Positions 1-7,526 of a DNA stretch of 22,204 nucleotides are shown piece by piece. The stretch covers positions 1 to 22,204 of the forward strand of contig CBFICO010000028.1 of NCBI GenBank assembly GCA_965661115.1, read 5' to 3'. A program made the position numbers and the translations under genes. Positions within the stretch are counted from its first letter, which is position 1; each line of letters begins with the position of its first letter. Under the pieces are notes generated by a model. It was not told where the DNA came from. It worked only from the letters and a program-made list of their open reading frames with translations, and did not search any database. The stretch comes from UBA6770 sp965661115. GTDB lineage: Bacteria; Bacteroidota; Bacteroidia; Flavobacteriales_G; Salibacteraceae.

Positions 1-1053
1 CAAAATATAGTAAAGGAAAACCTCTCCAATAAATCCATCGAATCTCAGTCTTACACTGACTTCCATAAAGAAAACATTGAACAATTTTTCAGTAAATCAG
101 CCACTCGTCAACAGACGACATTCTTTACTGATAATCAAGAACATCAACATGATTTTTTAGAGCTAAACTCGGGTGCGAAAATTGGAATAAAAAAACCAAT
201 TACTGAATCGAACCTTGATAATGATAGTCTCACTCAGCCAAAAGACACTGAAAAAAGCCAACAATTCGGAGAACAAAAAGATTACCCAACCCCTTCTGTT
301 GCTGTTACAGAAGAAAGTACAGATGGCGAAAACAAGGAGCTGAAGGATTTGCCTATTCAAACTGATTTAGTTGAATACGAGAAAACCACATTAATTTCCG
401 GGGACTCCCGCGGGCAAGAATCATTCACTTCTGAAAGAATTGTTGAGTCTGAACCAAAAACTTCGGAAGTAAAAGTTTTATCCCTACCAGAATCAGATTC
501 CATTCTTCAACCAACAGAACGGTTGGATATGGAAAATAACAATCCAACTACTACATATCTTTTGCAGTTCGCAGTATTGTCTGAAAGAAAAAATCCAACA
601 AAGGTCGCTCGTTCCTTGGGACTTCCGAACAACGTAAACTTAATGATTCGACCTAAAGGACAGTTATTTACATACGTAACAGAAGACTATCACTCTTTGG
701 AAGAGGCAAATACAAAAGCCGCAGAAATTCACAATGTGTTTGGGGCTGATGTAGTTGTAGTTGATGATCATTTGAATAATGTGAAGAACTACTCCAAAAA
801 AGCGGATAACACCAACGTTGCTGCGAATATCAAAGGTATATACCTCCAGATTGCCTTTTTGAATAATAAAATTTCTTTAAACGAATTTCAAAAGCGGCAA
901 AAAAAACTTCATTCCCAAAGCGTTTCAATCATCAAAGTGAGTAAAGGATATAAATATGTTTTAGGTCCTTTTCAAGACGAGGCATCTGCAAGAAAAAAAC
1001 AAGCTGAACTTAAAACTTTTGGTGTGGAGTCCTACTATTACATCCATCAATGA
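1..1053 (+). CDS. Double-SPOR-domain protein, 5' end cut by window edge
   Basis: The frame is open from base 1 to a TGA at 1051-1053, so the true start lies left of the window and 350 codons are visible. Roughly the first 180 visible residues are a polar, Ser/Thr/Glu/Gln-rich linker of low complexity with no recognisable fold. Two SPOR-like repeats follow. The first begins near the TYLLQFAVL stretch and ends near GADVVVVDD. The second begins at GIYLQIAFL, contains YKYVLGPFQDEASARKK and ends at the C-terminus. The alternation of a beta strand, a helix with Ala/Lys-rich turns, and the GPF-D-xxA-A motif is typical of SPOR (Pfam PF05036), a domain that binds glycan strands stripped of stem peptides in other bacteria. 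The protein is therefore probably envelope or peptidoglycan associated. I infer this from the fold only; the missing N-terminus may carry a membrane anchor or another domain. An internal TTG at 349 could be mistaken for a start, but the upstream frame is fully open. Confidence 0.8.
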   Translation, partial: QNIVKENLSNKSIESQSYTDFHKENIEQFFSKSATRQQTTFFTDNQEHQHDFLELNSGAKIGIKKPITESNLDNDSLTQPKDTEKSQQFGEQKDYPTPSVAVTEESTDGENKELKDLPIQTDLVEYEKTTLISGDSRGQESFTSERIVESEPKTSEVKVLSLPESDSILQPTERLDMENNNPTTTYLLQFAVLSERKNPTKVARSLGLPNNVNLMIRPKGQLFTYVTEDYHSLEEANTKAAEIHNVFGADVVVVDDHLNNVKNYSKKADNTNVAANIKGIYLQIAFLNNKISLNEFQKRQKKLHSQSVSIIKVSKGYKYVLGPFQDEASARKKQAELKTFGVESYYYIHQ

Positions 1054-1076
1054 ATCGCAGAGACAGATGTCCCGAT

Positions 1077-1111
1077 AAAAAAGCCTGACTACATTTGGTT
1101 GGGCTTTTTTT
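1077..1111 (+). terminator. Rho-independent terminator after the SPOR gene
   Basis: AAAAAAGCC (1077-1085) pairs with GGCTTTTTT (1102-1110). The stem is extended inward by TGAC/GTTG (two G-T wobbles) around an 8-base loop. The run of T after the GC part gives the U-tract, and the matching A-run makes it partly bidirectional. It lies 24 bases after the SPOR stop codon. Confidence 0.8.
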
Positions 1112-1128
1112 CTTAAACTCTAACTTTG
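1099..1128 (+). promoter_or_regulatory. Bacteroidota-type promoter for the secreted LamG protein
   Basis: TAACTTTG at 1121-1128 matches the Bacteroidota -7 consensus TAnnTTTG exactly. A TTG at 1099-1101 sits 19 bases upstream, the spacing expected for the -33 element. The start codon of the next gene is 24 bases downstream of the motif. The -33 element overlaps the descending arm of the preceding terminator. Confidence 0.6.
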
Positions 1129-1152
1129 AAATAGACAAAATCACTTTCCCGA

Positions 1153-3660
1153 ATGAAAAAAATTATTGCCTTATTCTCAATTTTCTGTGTATTCCAATCA
1201 AATGCTCAAAAGTCGCTTAATCTTGACGGGGTTAACGATGCAATTACAACAAATTATGCGGGAGTTTTAGGCAGAACAAATAGAACATTTGAAGCATGGG
1301 TTAAAGTCCCTACAAATGCCCCATCTAGGAACTTGTGCATTTTAGATTATGGTAGAAATGCAGTAGGATCAAGAAACACCTTATTGATAAACGCCTCAAG
1401 GGCATTTGCTTATATATCAGGCGGTACAAATGCAAACATGAGTTCATCTTCTACTGTAAACTTAAATGAATGGGTGCATGTTGCTTTAGTTATAAATAAT
1501 GGCTCCGGAACTATGTATTTAAATGGTGTGCAGTCTGGTTCCTCAAATTTATCTACTGTAAATACCCCTAGTGGTGGAACAAATCTGAGAATTGGCTACA
1601 GAGTTCCAGGTGGAAGTAACAATTTATATTTTTCAGGACATATTGATGAATTGAGGGTTTGGAATACGGCACTGACTTCATCTGAAATTAGAAGTTGGAT
1701 GTGTAAGGAAATAAACAATACACATTCTAAATTTTCAAACCTTCAATTGTATTATAAGGCAGATACTTTATCAGGCGCAGCGGTCCGTGATTTTTCAGGG
1801 AAGAGTCGGAACGGAACAAGAGTTGGTGCAACTTGGGTGAACAATGGAGCACCAGTGGGGGTTGAGAGTGTTAATCAGTACGGGGGGAATTATAACTTAT
1901 CTCTTAAACATCCAGATGGCGATTCCTTAAAGGTAAATAATGTGTCAGGTTTAACCAATGGAGTACACGTCTACTATAGAAAAGGAAAACCAAATGCAAC
2001 AAGTATCCCAGCAGGAATTAATTCTTTTGATACTACTCGACATTGGGGTGTACATGTAGTTGGGTCTTCAACGGCTCGTTATAATGCTCAATATTACTTT
2101 GCAGCGAATAATCATATAGCTACCTACGGTGGTTGTTCTAACGACTTACTTTATAGAGCAAGTAATGCAGCCACTTCATGGTCTGCTTTTAATGCACCTA
2201 GTTCAGCTGGGACATATTCTTTAACCAGTCAACCCTCTCGTGAATTTTTAGTCGGTTATAAGCTTTCTGGTAAGCCAACGATTACTTCACCATCTGGAAA
2301 AGACACGGTTCCTATTTGTAGTGGAGATACTGCATTTTTATCTAACGCTACGACGGGTCTAACTTATCAATGGTTAAAAAATGGCTCTGTTTTACCTTCA
2401 GATACATTACCTACTTTAAAAGTACTATCAACCGGAAACTACTCATTAATTGTTTCAAACGGAACTATCTGTAACGACACAAGTAATACCTTATACGTTG
2501 CTAATTTTAATAAACCAAATGTTTCATTAGCTTCTATTCCGTCTACATGCTCTAATGAGTTTTCCGTTCAATTGAGTGGAGGTACACCAGCTGGTGGTTC
2601 ATACGGTTCAGCCTTTAGCTCGGGTAATTTGTTTGTTGTAAACAATTCTGGACCCGGCCAATTTAAGGTTACTTATAAGTTTACGGATGCAAATGGTTGC
2701 TCCGACACCAGTTCTCAATTGTTAACGGTACATGCAGCTCCAAAAGTTTCATTGGCAGCTAAAGGAGCTGTTTGTGAAGATTCGGCAGCACAAGTTCTAA
2801 CTGGTGGAATGCCTTCTGGCGGAATATATTCTATCATGGGAAATACGGTAACTCAGTTCAACCCAAGTGCGTTAGGGGCAGGTACCCATGTAATAAAATA
2901 TGAATATACCGATGTCAATCAGTGTTCTGGTGTAGATTCAATATCAACAGTTGTGCATGCTCTGCCTAACGTGCAGTTTAGCTCAAGAGTAAAATCCTTT
3001 TGTGAAAATGATGAGTTGTTTGGGTTAGATGGCGGAACTCCAACTCCGGGAGTTTATACAGGAACGGGTGTAAGTGGATTTAATTTCATTCCTAAATCTG
3101 CAGGAGCGGGTAAGCATCCAATTCGCTATCGTCATACCGATAGAACTACTGGTTGTTCAAACTCTGCAATTGATACCATTACTGTATTTTCAACTCCATC
3201 AAAACCCACAGTTACTCAAAATGGAAATATTTTATCATCTAGTAGTGCAAATTCTTATCAATGGTTCGATAATAATGGAGCAATTTCTGATGAAACAAGC
3301 CAGACTTTTAGTCCAAAAAAAGACGGTAGCTATTACGTAGTTATTACTGGTGAAGGTGGTTGCGAGTCTGAAGCATCGGACGAATTTGCGTATTCAACAG
3401 TTGGAATAAGTACAAATAGGACTGCTAGAATAAAAGTTTATCCTAACCCCGCAACAGAGCAATTAAGTATTGATTTAGAATTAAATGATGCTTCGGTTAA
3501 ATTCAAAATTATTTCGCTTACAGGGCAAGTTGTAGAGAATAGTGATTTAACTTCTGGTAAAAATAACGTTGATGTATCTTCTTTAAATTCAGGTGTGTAC
3601 TTGTTGCAGTTAAAAGGTGCTGGAGGTAATCTAGAAACCATTCGATTGGTTATAGATTAG
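1153..3660 (+). CDS. Secreted LamG/Ig-like protein with T9SS sorting domain
   Basis: 835 residues. A Sec signal peptide occupies about residues 1-19 (MKK, hydrophobic core, SNAQ cleavage region). Residues about 20-190 form a LamG/concanavalin-A-like beta-sandwich: LNLDGVNDAI at the start, FEAWVKV, WVHVALVINN, GTMYLNGVQ, and GHIDELRVWNTALTSSEI at the end, the usual LamG_3 layout. After a region of unknown fold come an Ig-like module (about 380-450, with YQWLKNGS) and three related modules, each starting with a Val-Ser/Gln-Leu/Phe strand, then a Cys and a GGTP/GGMP turn. The last 80 residues, beginning near KVYPNPATEQ and ending LETIRLVID, are a type A T9SS C-terminal sorting domain. The protein is therefore expected to cross the outer membrane by T9SS and be released or anchored at the surface. 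LamG suggests carbohydrate or protein binding; no catalytic domain was recognised. It is preceded by its own terminator and promoter, so it is probably monocistronic. Confidence 0.88.
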   Translation: MKKIIALFSIFCVFQSNAQKSLNLDGVNDAITTNYAGVLGRTNRTFEAWVKVPTNAPSRNLCILDYGRNAVGSRNTLLINASRAFAYISGGTNANMSSSSTVNLNEWVHVALVINNGSGTMYLNGVQSGSSNLSTVNTPSGGTNLRIGYRVPGGSNNLYFSGHIDELRVWNTALTSSEIRSWMCKEINNTHSKFSNLQLYYKADTLSGAAVRDFSGKSRNGTRVGATWVNNGAPVGVESVNQYGGNYNLSLKHPDGDSLKVNNVSGLTNGVHVYYRKGKPNATSIPAGINSFDTTRHWGVHVVGSSTARYNAQYYFAANNHIATYGGCSNDLLYRASNAATSWSAFNAPSSAGTYSLTSQPSREFLVGYKLSGKPTITSPSGKDTVPICSGDTAFLSNATTGLTYQWLKNGSVLPSDTLPTLKVLSTGNYSLIVSNGTICNDTSNTLYVANFNKPNVSLASIPSTCSNEFSVQLSGGTPAGGSYGSAFSSGNLFVVNNSGPGQFKVTYKFTDANGCSDTSSQLLTVHAAPKVSLAAKGAVCEDSAAQVLTGGMPSGGIYSIMGNTVTQFNPSALGAGTHVIKYEYTDVNQCSGVDSISTVVHALPNVQFSSRVKSFCENDELFGLDGGTPTPGVYTGTGVSGFNFIPKSAGAGKHPIRYRHTDRTTGCSNSAIDTITVFSTPSKPTVTQNGNILSSSSANSYQWFDNNGAISDETSQTFSPKKDGSYYVVITGEGGCESEASDEFAYSTVGISTNRTARIKVYPNPATEQLSIDLELNDASVKFKIISLTGQVVENSDLTSGKNNVDVSSLNSGVYLLQLKGAGGNLETIRLVID

Positions 3661-3665
3661 AGGTT

Positions 3666-4133
3666 TTATAACCCAAGCATTTTTCTTGAGGCAGATCGAA
3701 TTTTGGTTTTAAAAAACGGAGTCCAACCAATAAGAAAGCCCGTCAAACCAAAGGCTTGCTGACTCCATTTGTATAGATTAAAATGATCGGAGTGTTCTGT
3801 TATTTTACCGTCTTTAAATCGAAATCTGGCTTCAATTTTATAGGTAATTTTTCTTTTGACAAAGTAATACTCGGCCTGCCAATTACATCCTCCATACTCG
3901 TCATCTGCCTAAACATTACGGTGTTTTATGGTAAGGTTTCCTTTAGATTTTTTGATGAGCAAGGTCCACATTTCTATTACCTTTTCACTATGTAAGTTTC
4001 CAAACGCGGGGTCTAAAAAATGTACATTTTCGGCATAACACTCTGCCATTTTATCGGCATTGTGTTCGGAGAATGCCGTTTAGAATTTGTGAATTATTTG
4101 CTCGTTTGTTCTTGCTTTATTATCGGAAACCAT
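3666..4133 (-). pseudogene. Broken SnoaL/NTF2-like protein gene
   Basis: Read from ATG at 4133 to TAA at 3666 this is one uninterrupted register of 156 codons that resembles a SnoaL/NTF2-like cone-fold protein: TAFSEHNADKMAECYAENV, DPAFGNLHSEKVIEMW, then EYYFVKRKITYKIEARFRFKDGKITEHSDHFNLYKW and a hydrophobic tail FGLTGFLIGWTPFFK. Two stops interrupt it. TAA at 4080-4082 stands where a Tyr would fit (HKF-stop-TAF). TAG at 3909-3911 stands in RNV-stop-ADDEY, where relatives as I recall them have Lys or Gln. No frameshift is present, so both lesions are point changes. The 5' end overlaps the 3' end of the upstream membrane-protein gene by 40 bases, so the gene was the last member of the dipeptidyl peptidase unit. 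The family is catalytically diverse and many members have no known reaction. The family call rests on fold-level resemblance; the presence of two in-frame stops is directly visible. Confidence 0.72.
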
Positions 4134-4492
4134 CGGTGTTGAATTGAATAGAAAATAAGAGCTCCAAAGCCGTAACAGAACACATCAAATACATCGCCAG
4201 TATAAATGGCACTTTTTGAAGGGAGCCAAAACTCAAATACAAAACTTACATACACAACTGCAAACAAGATTTTGTATTTGTCCAAAAAAATTAGGCTATC
4301 ATTTTTAATAAAACGAATTACCAATAGTGTTAGGGATAATAAAATTGGCATACACATTAAATCAGTAAGGTAGCTGTTCAAAATATCGGATAAATACACA
4401 TCAAACTTTCTGCCTAATTGAATGAGGAAGTAAACCAAAAGCAGAACACTTAACTCACGATGAATTTTTATCTTATCTACCCTGGACCCCAT
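4094..4492 (-). CDS. Small four-helix membrane protein of unknown function
   Basis: 132 residues from ATG at 4492. This start gives a 16-base overlap with the upstream zinc-ribbon gene and fits translational coupling; an upstream alternative near 4540 would overlap much further and adds no recognisable sequence. Hydrophobic segments lie at about residues 14-26, 42-58, 71-88 and 100-116. Recognisable landmarks are NSYLTDLMCMPI between helices 1 and 2 and YTGDVFDVFCYGFGALIFY in the last helix. Similar Bacteroidota proteins of this length are often labelled magnesium citrate secondary transporter, but that name is poorly founded and I do not adopt it. The Asp-containing last helix also loosely recalls VanZ-like proteins. 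Function unknown; it is an integral inner-membrane protein by composition. Confidence 0.68.
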   Translation of the reverse strand: MGSRVDKIKIHRELSVLLLVYFLIQLGRKFDVYLSDILNSYLTDLMCMPILLSLTLLVIRFIKNDSLIFLDKYKILFAVVYVSFVFEFWLPSKSAIYTGDVFDVFCYGFGALIFYSIQHRWFPIIKQEQTSK

Positions 4493-4767
4493 GCTAAAGC
4501 GTATAAAAACAAGGAAAGAATTGCAATAAATCCTAGCCAAATAGAGTAGAGTAGCTTGTACACTAATCGGATAAGTAAAAAGTGAGAGTTTTCAAATGCA
4601 TTTAGAAAAATGTCAAATTTGTCAGGTGTCTCGTTGGCTTTAGCTTCTGCTTTTGCCTCTTGTTCAACTTCAATTTGTTTGGTAAGTGAAATGAGGTGAT
4701 TGCACTCAATACAATAATCTACCGCATCGTTCCAATGACCACAATTTGAACATTTTCTTTGGTGCAT
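4477..4767 (-). CDS. Zinc-ribbon membrane-anchored small protein
   Basis: 96 residues. The N-terminus carries two CxxC knuckles (Cys6/Cys9 and Cys19/Cys22, in KCSNCGHWND and CIECNHL), the pattern of a small zinc ribbon. An acidic, Ala/Glu-rich linker follows at about 30-50. A hydrophobic C-terminal stretch of about 30 residues (LIRLVYKLLYSIWLGFIAILSLFLYALAW) is one long or two short membrane helices. The start ATG lies one base after the stop of the dipeptidyl peptidase gene, and the 3' end overlaps the next membrane protein, so the three are probably co-translated. The ribbon should face the cytoplasm if the topology is N-in. No function is known to me for this architecture; a structural or partner-binding role is a guess. 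Confidence 0.72.
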   Translation of the reverse strand: MHQRKCSNCGHWNDAVDYCIECNHLISLTKQIEVEQEAKAEAKANETPDKFDIFLNAFENSHFLLIRLVYKLLYSIWLGFIAILSLFLYALAWGPG

Positions 4768-4768
4768 A

Positions 4769-6895
4769 CTACTCTAGTTTCTCATCAATGTAATTGAGCA
4801 CCTTTTCCAGCAAGTGAACTCTATCTTTCCCTCGAACATTGTGCTTATGTCCTGGGTACATAAAAAAGTCTATCTGAACTCCTTTATCAACTGACTGCTT
4901 TAGCAAGTCAATACTATGCTGAGGTACAACTACATCATCATCTGCTCCGTGAATAATAAGCAAGTCGCCTTTAAGGTTATCTACTTTGTTTAAAAGAGAG
5001 GCTTTTGCATAACCAGCAGTGTTTTGCTCTGGCAAATCCATATAACGCTCCGTGTACATAATCTCATAATATTTCCAATCAATTACGGGACCGCCAGCCA
5101 CTCCAACTTGAAAAATTCCCGGTGCTTTTAACATCAGAGAAGTAGTCATAAACCCGCCGTAACTCCATCCGTGTACTGCCATTTTTTTACGATCAACGTA
5201 ATCTAAATTCATTATTTGCTCGGTGGCGGCAAGCTGATCTACCACTTCAAATTCCCCTAAATTTCGGAATATTTTCTGTTCAAAATCACGCCCTCTGTTT
5301 TCAGAACCACGACCATCAACCGTGTAAACAATGTATCCTTTGTTGGCTTGGTATGCCATCCAAGGGGATCCGCCAGCCATCCAGCTGTTTGTAATCAATT
5401 GCACACCTGGGCCATTATATACATACAGCAAGGCTTTGTACTTTTTTGATGGATCAAAATCATAAGGTTTAAAAATTCTGGTGTTTAGTTTTACACCATC
5501 ATTGGTTTCAATAGTTCCTATTTCAGGCAGTCTTACTTTATGTTTTTTGTAAGGGTTTGCATTCGAAATTAATTTAAGTGCTTTTTTGCCAGATGCATCA
5601 ATAACATTAATATCCAGTCGGGTGCTTAGGCTTGTGTAGTAATCGATAAAATATTCTCCACTTGAATTTGCTTTAGCATTATGAACGCCACTTTCCTTCG
5701 ATACTTTTTCAGCTTTTCCTGTAGCTAAGTTTAACCTGTAAATAGTTCTGTCTAACCCATTATTATCTGCAAGTATGTAGGTTATATATTGCTCACCATG
5801 TACTCCCAAAACTTCTGTTATAGGCGCTTTGTGGGTTGTAAGTTGCTTTATTACTTTTCCTTTTTTGTTGTATAAATAAAGGTTGTTGTATCCGTCTCGT
5901 TCGCTTTGCCAAATAAAGTTGTCTCCACTATTTCCAATAAACTCCATTGGATGCAAGGGTTGCACATATTTGTCGTGTTTTTCAGTAAACAAGGTCCGTA
6001 CTTTCTCTCCGCTAAGAGGGTCATACTCCACTAGTTTCATTTCGTTCTGATCACGATTCAAAATTGCCACGTAAATTGACTTATCATTTGGAGACCAAGC
6101 AATGTTGGTTAGGTATTGATCCTTTGGTTCTCCGGTTTTAAGAAATACTGTTTTTTTAGTGTTCGAATTCCATACACCGATAGTAACTTGGTGGCTTGCC
6201 ATACCTGCCATAGGATATTTTATTATATTGCTACTAGCCGGCTTTGTGGTGTAATTGGCCAATGGATAATCGGATACCATAGATTCGTCTTTTCTGTAAA
6301 AGGCAAGTAAATTACCTTTGGTTGACCAAAAGGTCCCTTTTGAAATACCAAACTCATATCGGTGCACTGATTGTCCATTGATAATGTCTGGCCCATCTTG
6401 CATAGCAACTGGAGTTTCGTTTACAACTAATCCGTTATCGTAAGTATATGCAATTAGATTATTGTTAGGGGAATAATCAATATTAGCTGCTTCAGTAGGG
6501 AGTTCCTGTAGCGCTTTTAATTCTTTAGTTTTTGGGCTAAACAAGTAGCTGGTCTGATTTACTTTAATGCGAATGGTAGAAGAGTTAATCCAAGTTATTC
6601 TAGGAAAACGTTTAAGGTCTTTTAAAAGCTCCATGGCTTTCAACTCCTTAAGCGTGCAAACTTCTTCTGGTTCTTTGTTGCCTATTTCTTGAACTAACAA
6701 TTTGCTTCCAGAGCTATCCGATTCTACCCAAGAAATAGAATTAGAGTTGGGTACCCAACTTAATTGGCTTTTGGTTTCCGGTCTAAAAGTGGTGTAAGAG
6801 CCAATTACGGCATCTGAGAGTGTAAAGTCCTTTTGTGCAAATACAGTTACTTGAAAAAGAACGAAAAAAAGAAGTGCTTTTGTAGTTTTTAGCAT
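4769..6895 (-). CDS. Dipeptidyl peptidase IV family serine protease (S9B)
   Basis: 708 residues, a normal length for bacterial DPP IV, which removes X-Pro or X-Ala dipeptides from peptide N-termini in the periplasm or on the outer face. Residues 1-20 form a signal peptide ending VFAQ. Residues about 40-450 are the beta-propeller; VHRYEFGISKGTFWS near residue 180 is the segment that in this family carries the Glu that holds the substrate amino terminus. The C-terminal alpha/beta-hydrolase domain has the nucleophile motif GWSYGGF (Ser near 578), HGADDDVV (catalytic Asp near 652) and PGHKHNVRG (catalytic His near 685), so the triad is complete. The gene begins a minus-strand unit followed at once by the zinc-ribbon and membrane-protein genes. 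Substrate preference inside S9 is inferred from overall resemblance, and an oligopeptidase of the same clan cannot be fully excluded. Confidence 0.9.
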   Translation of the reverse strand: MLKTTKALLFFVLFQVTVFAQKDFTLSDAVIGSYTTFRPETKSQLSWVPNSNSISWVESDSSGSKLLVQEIGNKEPEEVCTLKELKAMELLKDLKRFPRITWINSSTIRIKVNQTSYLFSPKTKELKALQELPTEAANIDYSPNNNLIAYTYDNGLVVNETPVAMQDGPDIINGQSVHRYEFGISKGTFWSTKGNLLAFYRKDESMVSDYPLANYTTKPASSNIIKYPMAGMASHQVTIGVWNSNTKKTVFLKTGEPKDQYLTNIAWSPNDKSIYVAILNRDQNEMKLVEYDPLSGEKVRTLFTEKHDKYVQPLHPMEFIGNSGDNFIWQSERDGYNNLYLYNKKGKVIKQLTTHKAPITEVLGVHGEQYITYILADNNGLDRTIYRLNLATGKAEKVSKESGVHNAKANSSGEYFIDYYTSLSTRLDINVIDASGKKALKLISNANPYKKHKVRLPEIGTIETNDGVKLNTRIFKPYDFDPSKKYKALLYVYNGPGVQLITNSWMAGGSPWMAYQANKGYIVYTVDGRGSENRGRDFEQKIFRNLGEFEVVDQLAATEQIMNLDYVDRKKMAVHGWSYGGFMTTSLMLKAPGIFQVGVAGGPVIDWKYYEIMYTERYMDLPEQNTAGYAKASLLNKVDNLKGDLLIIHGADDDVVVPQHSIDLLKQSVDKGVQIDFFMYPGHKHNVRGKDRVHLLEKVLNYIDEKLE

Positions 6896-6896
6896 A

Positions 6897-6912
6897 GTTC
6901 AAAAATTTGAAC
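6897..6912. promoter_or_regulatory. Inverted repeat just upstream of the DPP IV start
   Basis: GTTCAAA-AA-TTTGAAC has perfect 7-base arms and a 2-base spacer, and ends one base before the ATG at 6895. On the minus strand a weak promoter-like TAGTTTTA lies immediately upstream (6922-6915). The repeat is therefore placed where an operator or a short leader hairpin would act. Its function is inferred from position only. Confidence 0.3.
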
Positions 6913-6934
6913 CGTAAAACTACACACGCATGGT

Positions 6935-7433
6935 TTAACTAGCTACAGAGTATTCTAAAAACTGTTGAATTTTCATTGCATTTAATGGTTTTACTAAATA
7001 TTGGCGAACTACTGGGTTCTGCAATGCGCGTTTTGAGTCTTCTTCGTCGATACTTGAAGAAAGCATAATGACTTTTGTTTTTGGCTTAGATAAGTCGTCT
7101 GGAAAATCAAGACCGAAAGAATCTAAAAAGCCCCAACTCGGGTTCGTTGTTCGTGGCGTAAAGCTTACCAATTGCTACATTTCCTTTTACAATGGCTTCC
7201 TCTTCTTCTATATGCTTTGATAGGGTGTAAAGCTCTTTTGCAATTTCAATGGCTTGTTCCATATCCGATTGATGAATTTGCTCAATGAGTTTTATGCCTA
7301 ACTCCATTTTTTCAGCCCCTTCAGCAGAACTGTAATCAGCGTAGCTTACGCTAGAATTAGATTGAGAGAAGATAGTTAGACTCATTATGAGGCCTACCAC
7401 TACAAGAAGACTGCGCTTTATTTGAAGTATCAT
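6935..7433 (-). pseudogene. Remnant: TPR protein start joined out of frame to response-regulator end
   Basis: From ATG at 7433, 108 codons encode a signal peptide (about 1-23, ending TIFSQS) and a helical region with the look of TPR repeats (AIEIAKELYTLSKHIEEEEA, then VKGNVAIGKLYA), as at the start of Bacteroidota TPR sensor kinases. This frame stops at 7107. In a second frame, from about 7140 to TAA at 6935, lies the C-terminal half of a CheY-like receiver: GFLDSFGLDF, KVIMLSSSIDEEDSKRA (the beta4 Ser/Thr region) and YLVKPLN with the conserved Lys-Pro. The receiver lacks its acidic pocket and phospho-acceptor Asp, and the TPR part lacks any kinase domain. The simplest reading is a large internal deletion that fused two signalling genes, or the ends of one long hybrid gene, at about 7125-7140. 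Neither fragment should signal. Confidence 0.65.
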
Positions 7434-7440
7434 TGGTCTT

Positions 7441-7448
7441 CAAATTTA
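7441..7448 (-). promoter_or_regulatory. TAnnTTTG promoter motif of the TPR remnant
   Basis: On the minus strand TAAATTTG matches the Bacteroidota -7 consensus, with 7 bases to the ATG at 7433. No clear -33 TTG was found at the usual distance. It faces away from the hpt promoter in a 93-base divergent intergenic gap. Confidence 0.4.
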
Positions 7449-7513
7449 GAATAAGTGCTGTATAATTGGACGATTCTGCTTATTTAAAACGAAACCAAAG
7501 AAGTTCATTTGTT

Positions 7514-7521
7514 TACTTTTG
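7514..7521 (+). promoter_or_regulatory. TAnnTTTG promoter motif of hpt
   Basis: TACTTTTG matches the -7 consensus exactly and ends 5 bases before the chosen ATG at 7527, so the transcript is probably leaderless or nearly so. This supports 7527 as the start rather than the in-frame TTG at 7509, which lies upstream of the motif. Confidence 0.55.
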
Positions 7522-7526
7522 CGCCG

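Noticed and set aside
349..1053. A 234-residue gene starting at a TTG at 349
   Set aside because: The same frame is open all the way to base 1 with similar composition, so 349 is an internal codon of a larger gene.
3711..3766. Minus-strand terminator-like hairpin (GGAGTC/GACTCC and AAGCC/GGCTT arms followed by six T)
   Set aside because: It lies inside the coding part of the SnoaL-like gene, where the bases encode family-typical residues, and the internal loops are long and unequal. It is probably chance.
7509..7526. Alternative TTG start for hpt at 7509
   Set aside because: The codons would overlap the promoter motif at 7514-7521, and the added residues have no counterpart in HPRT proteins.
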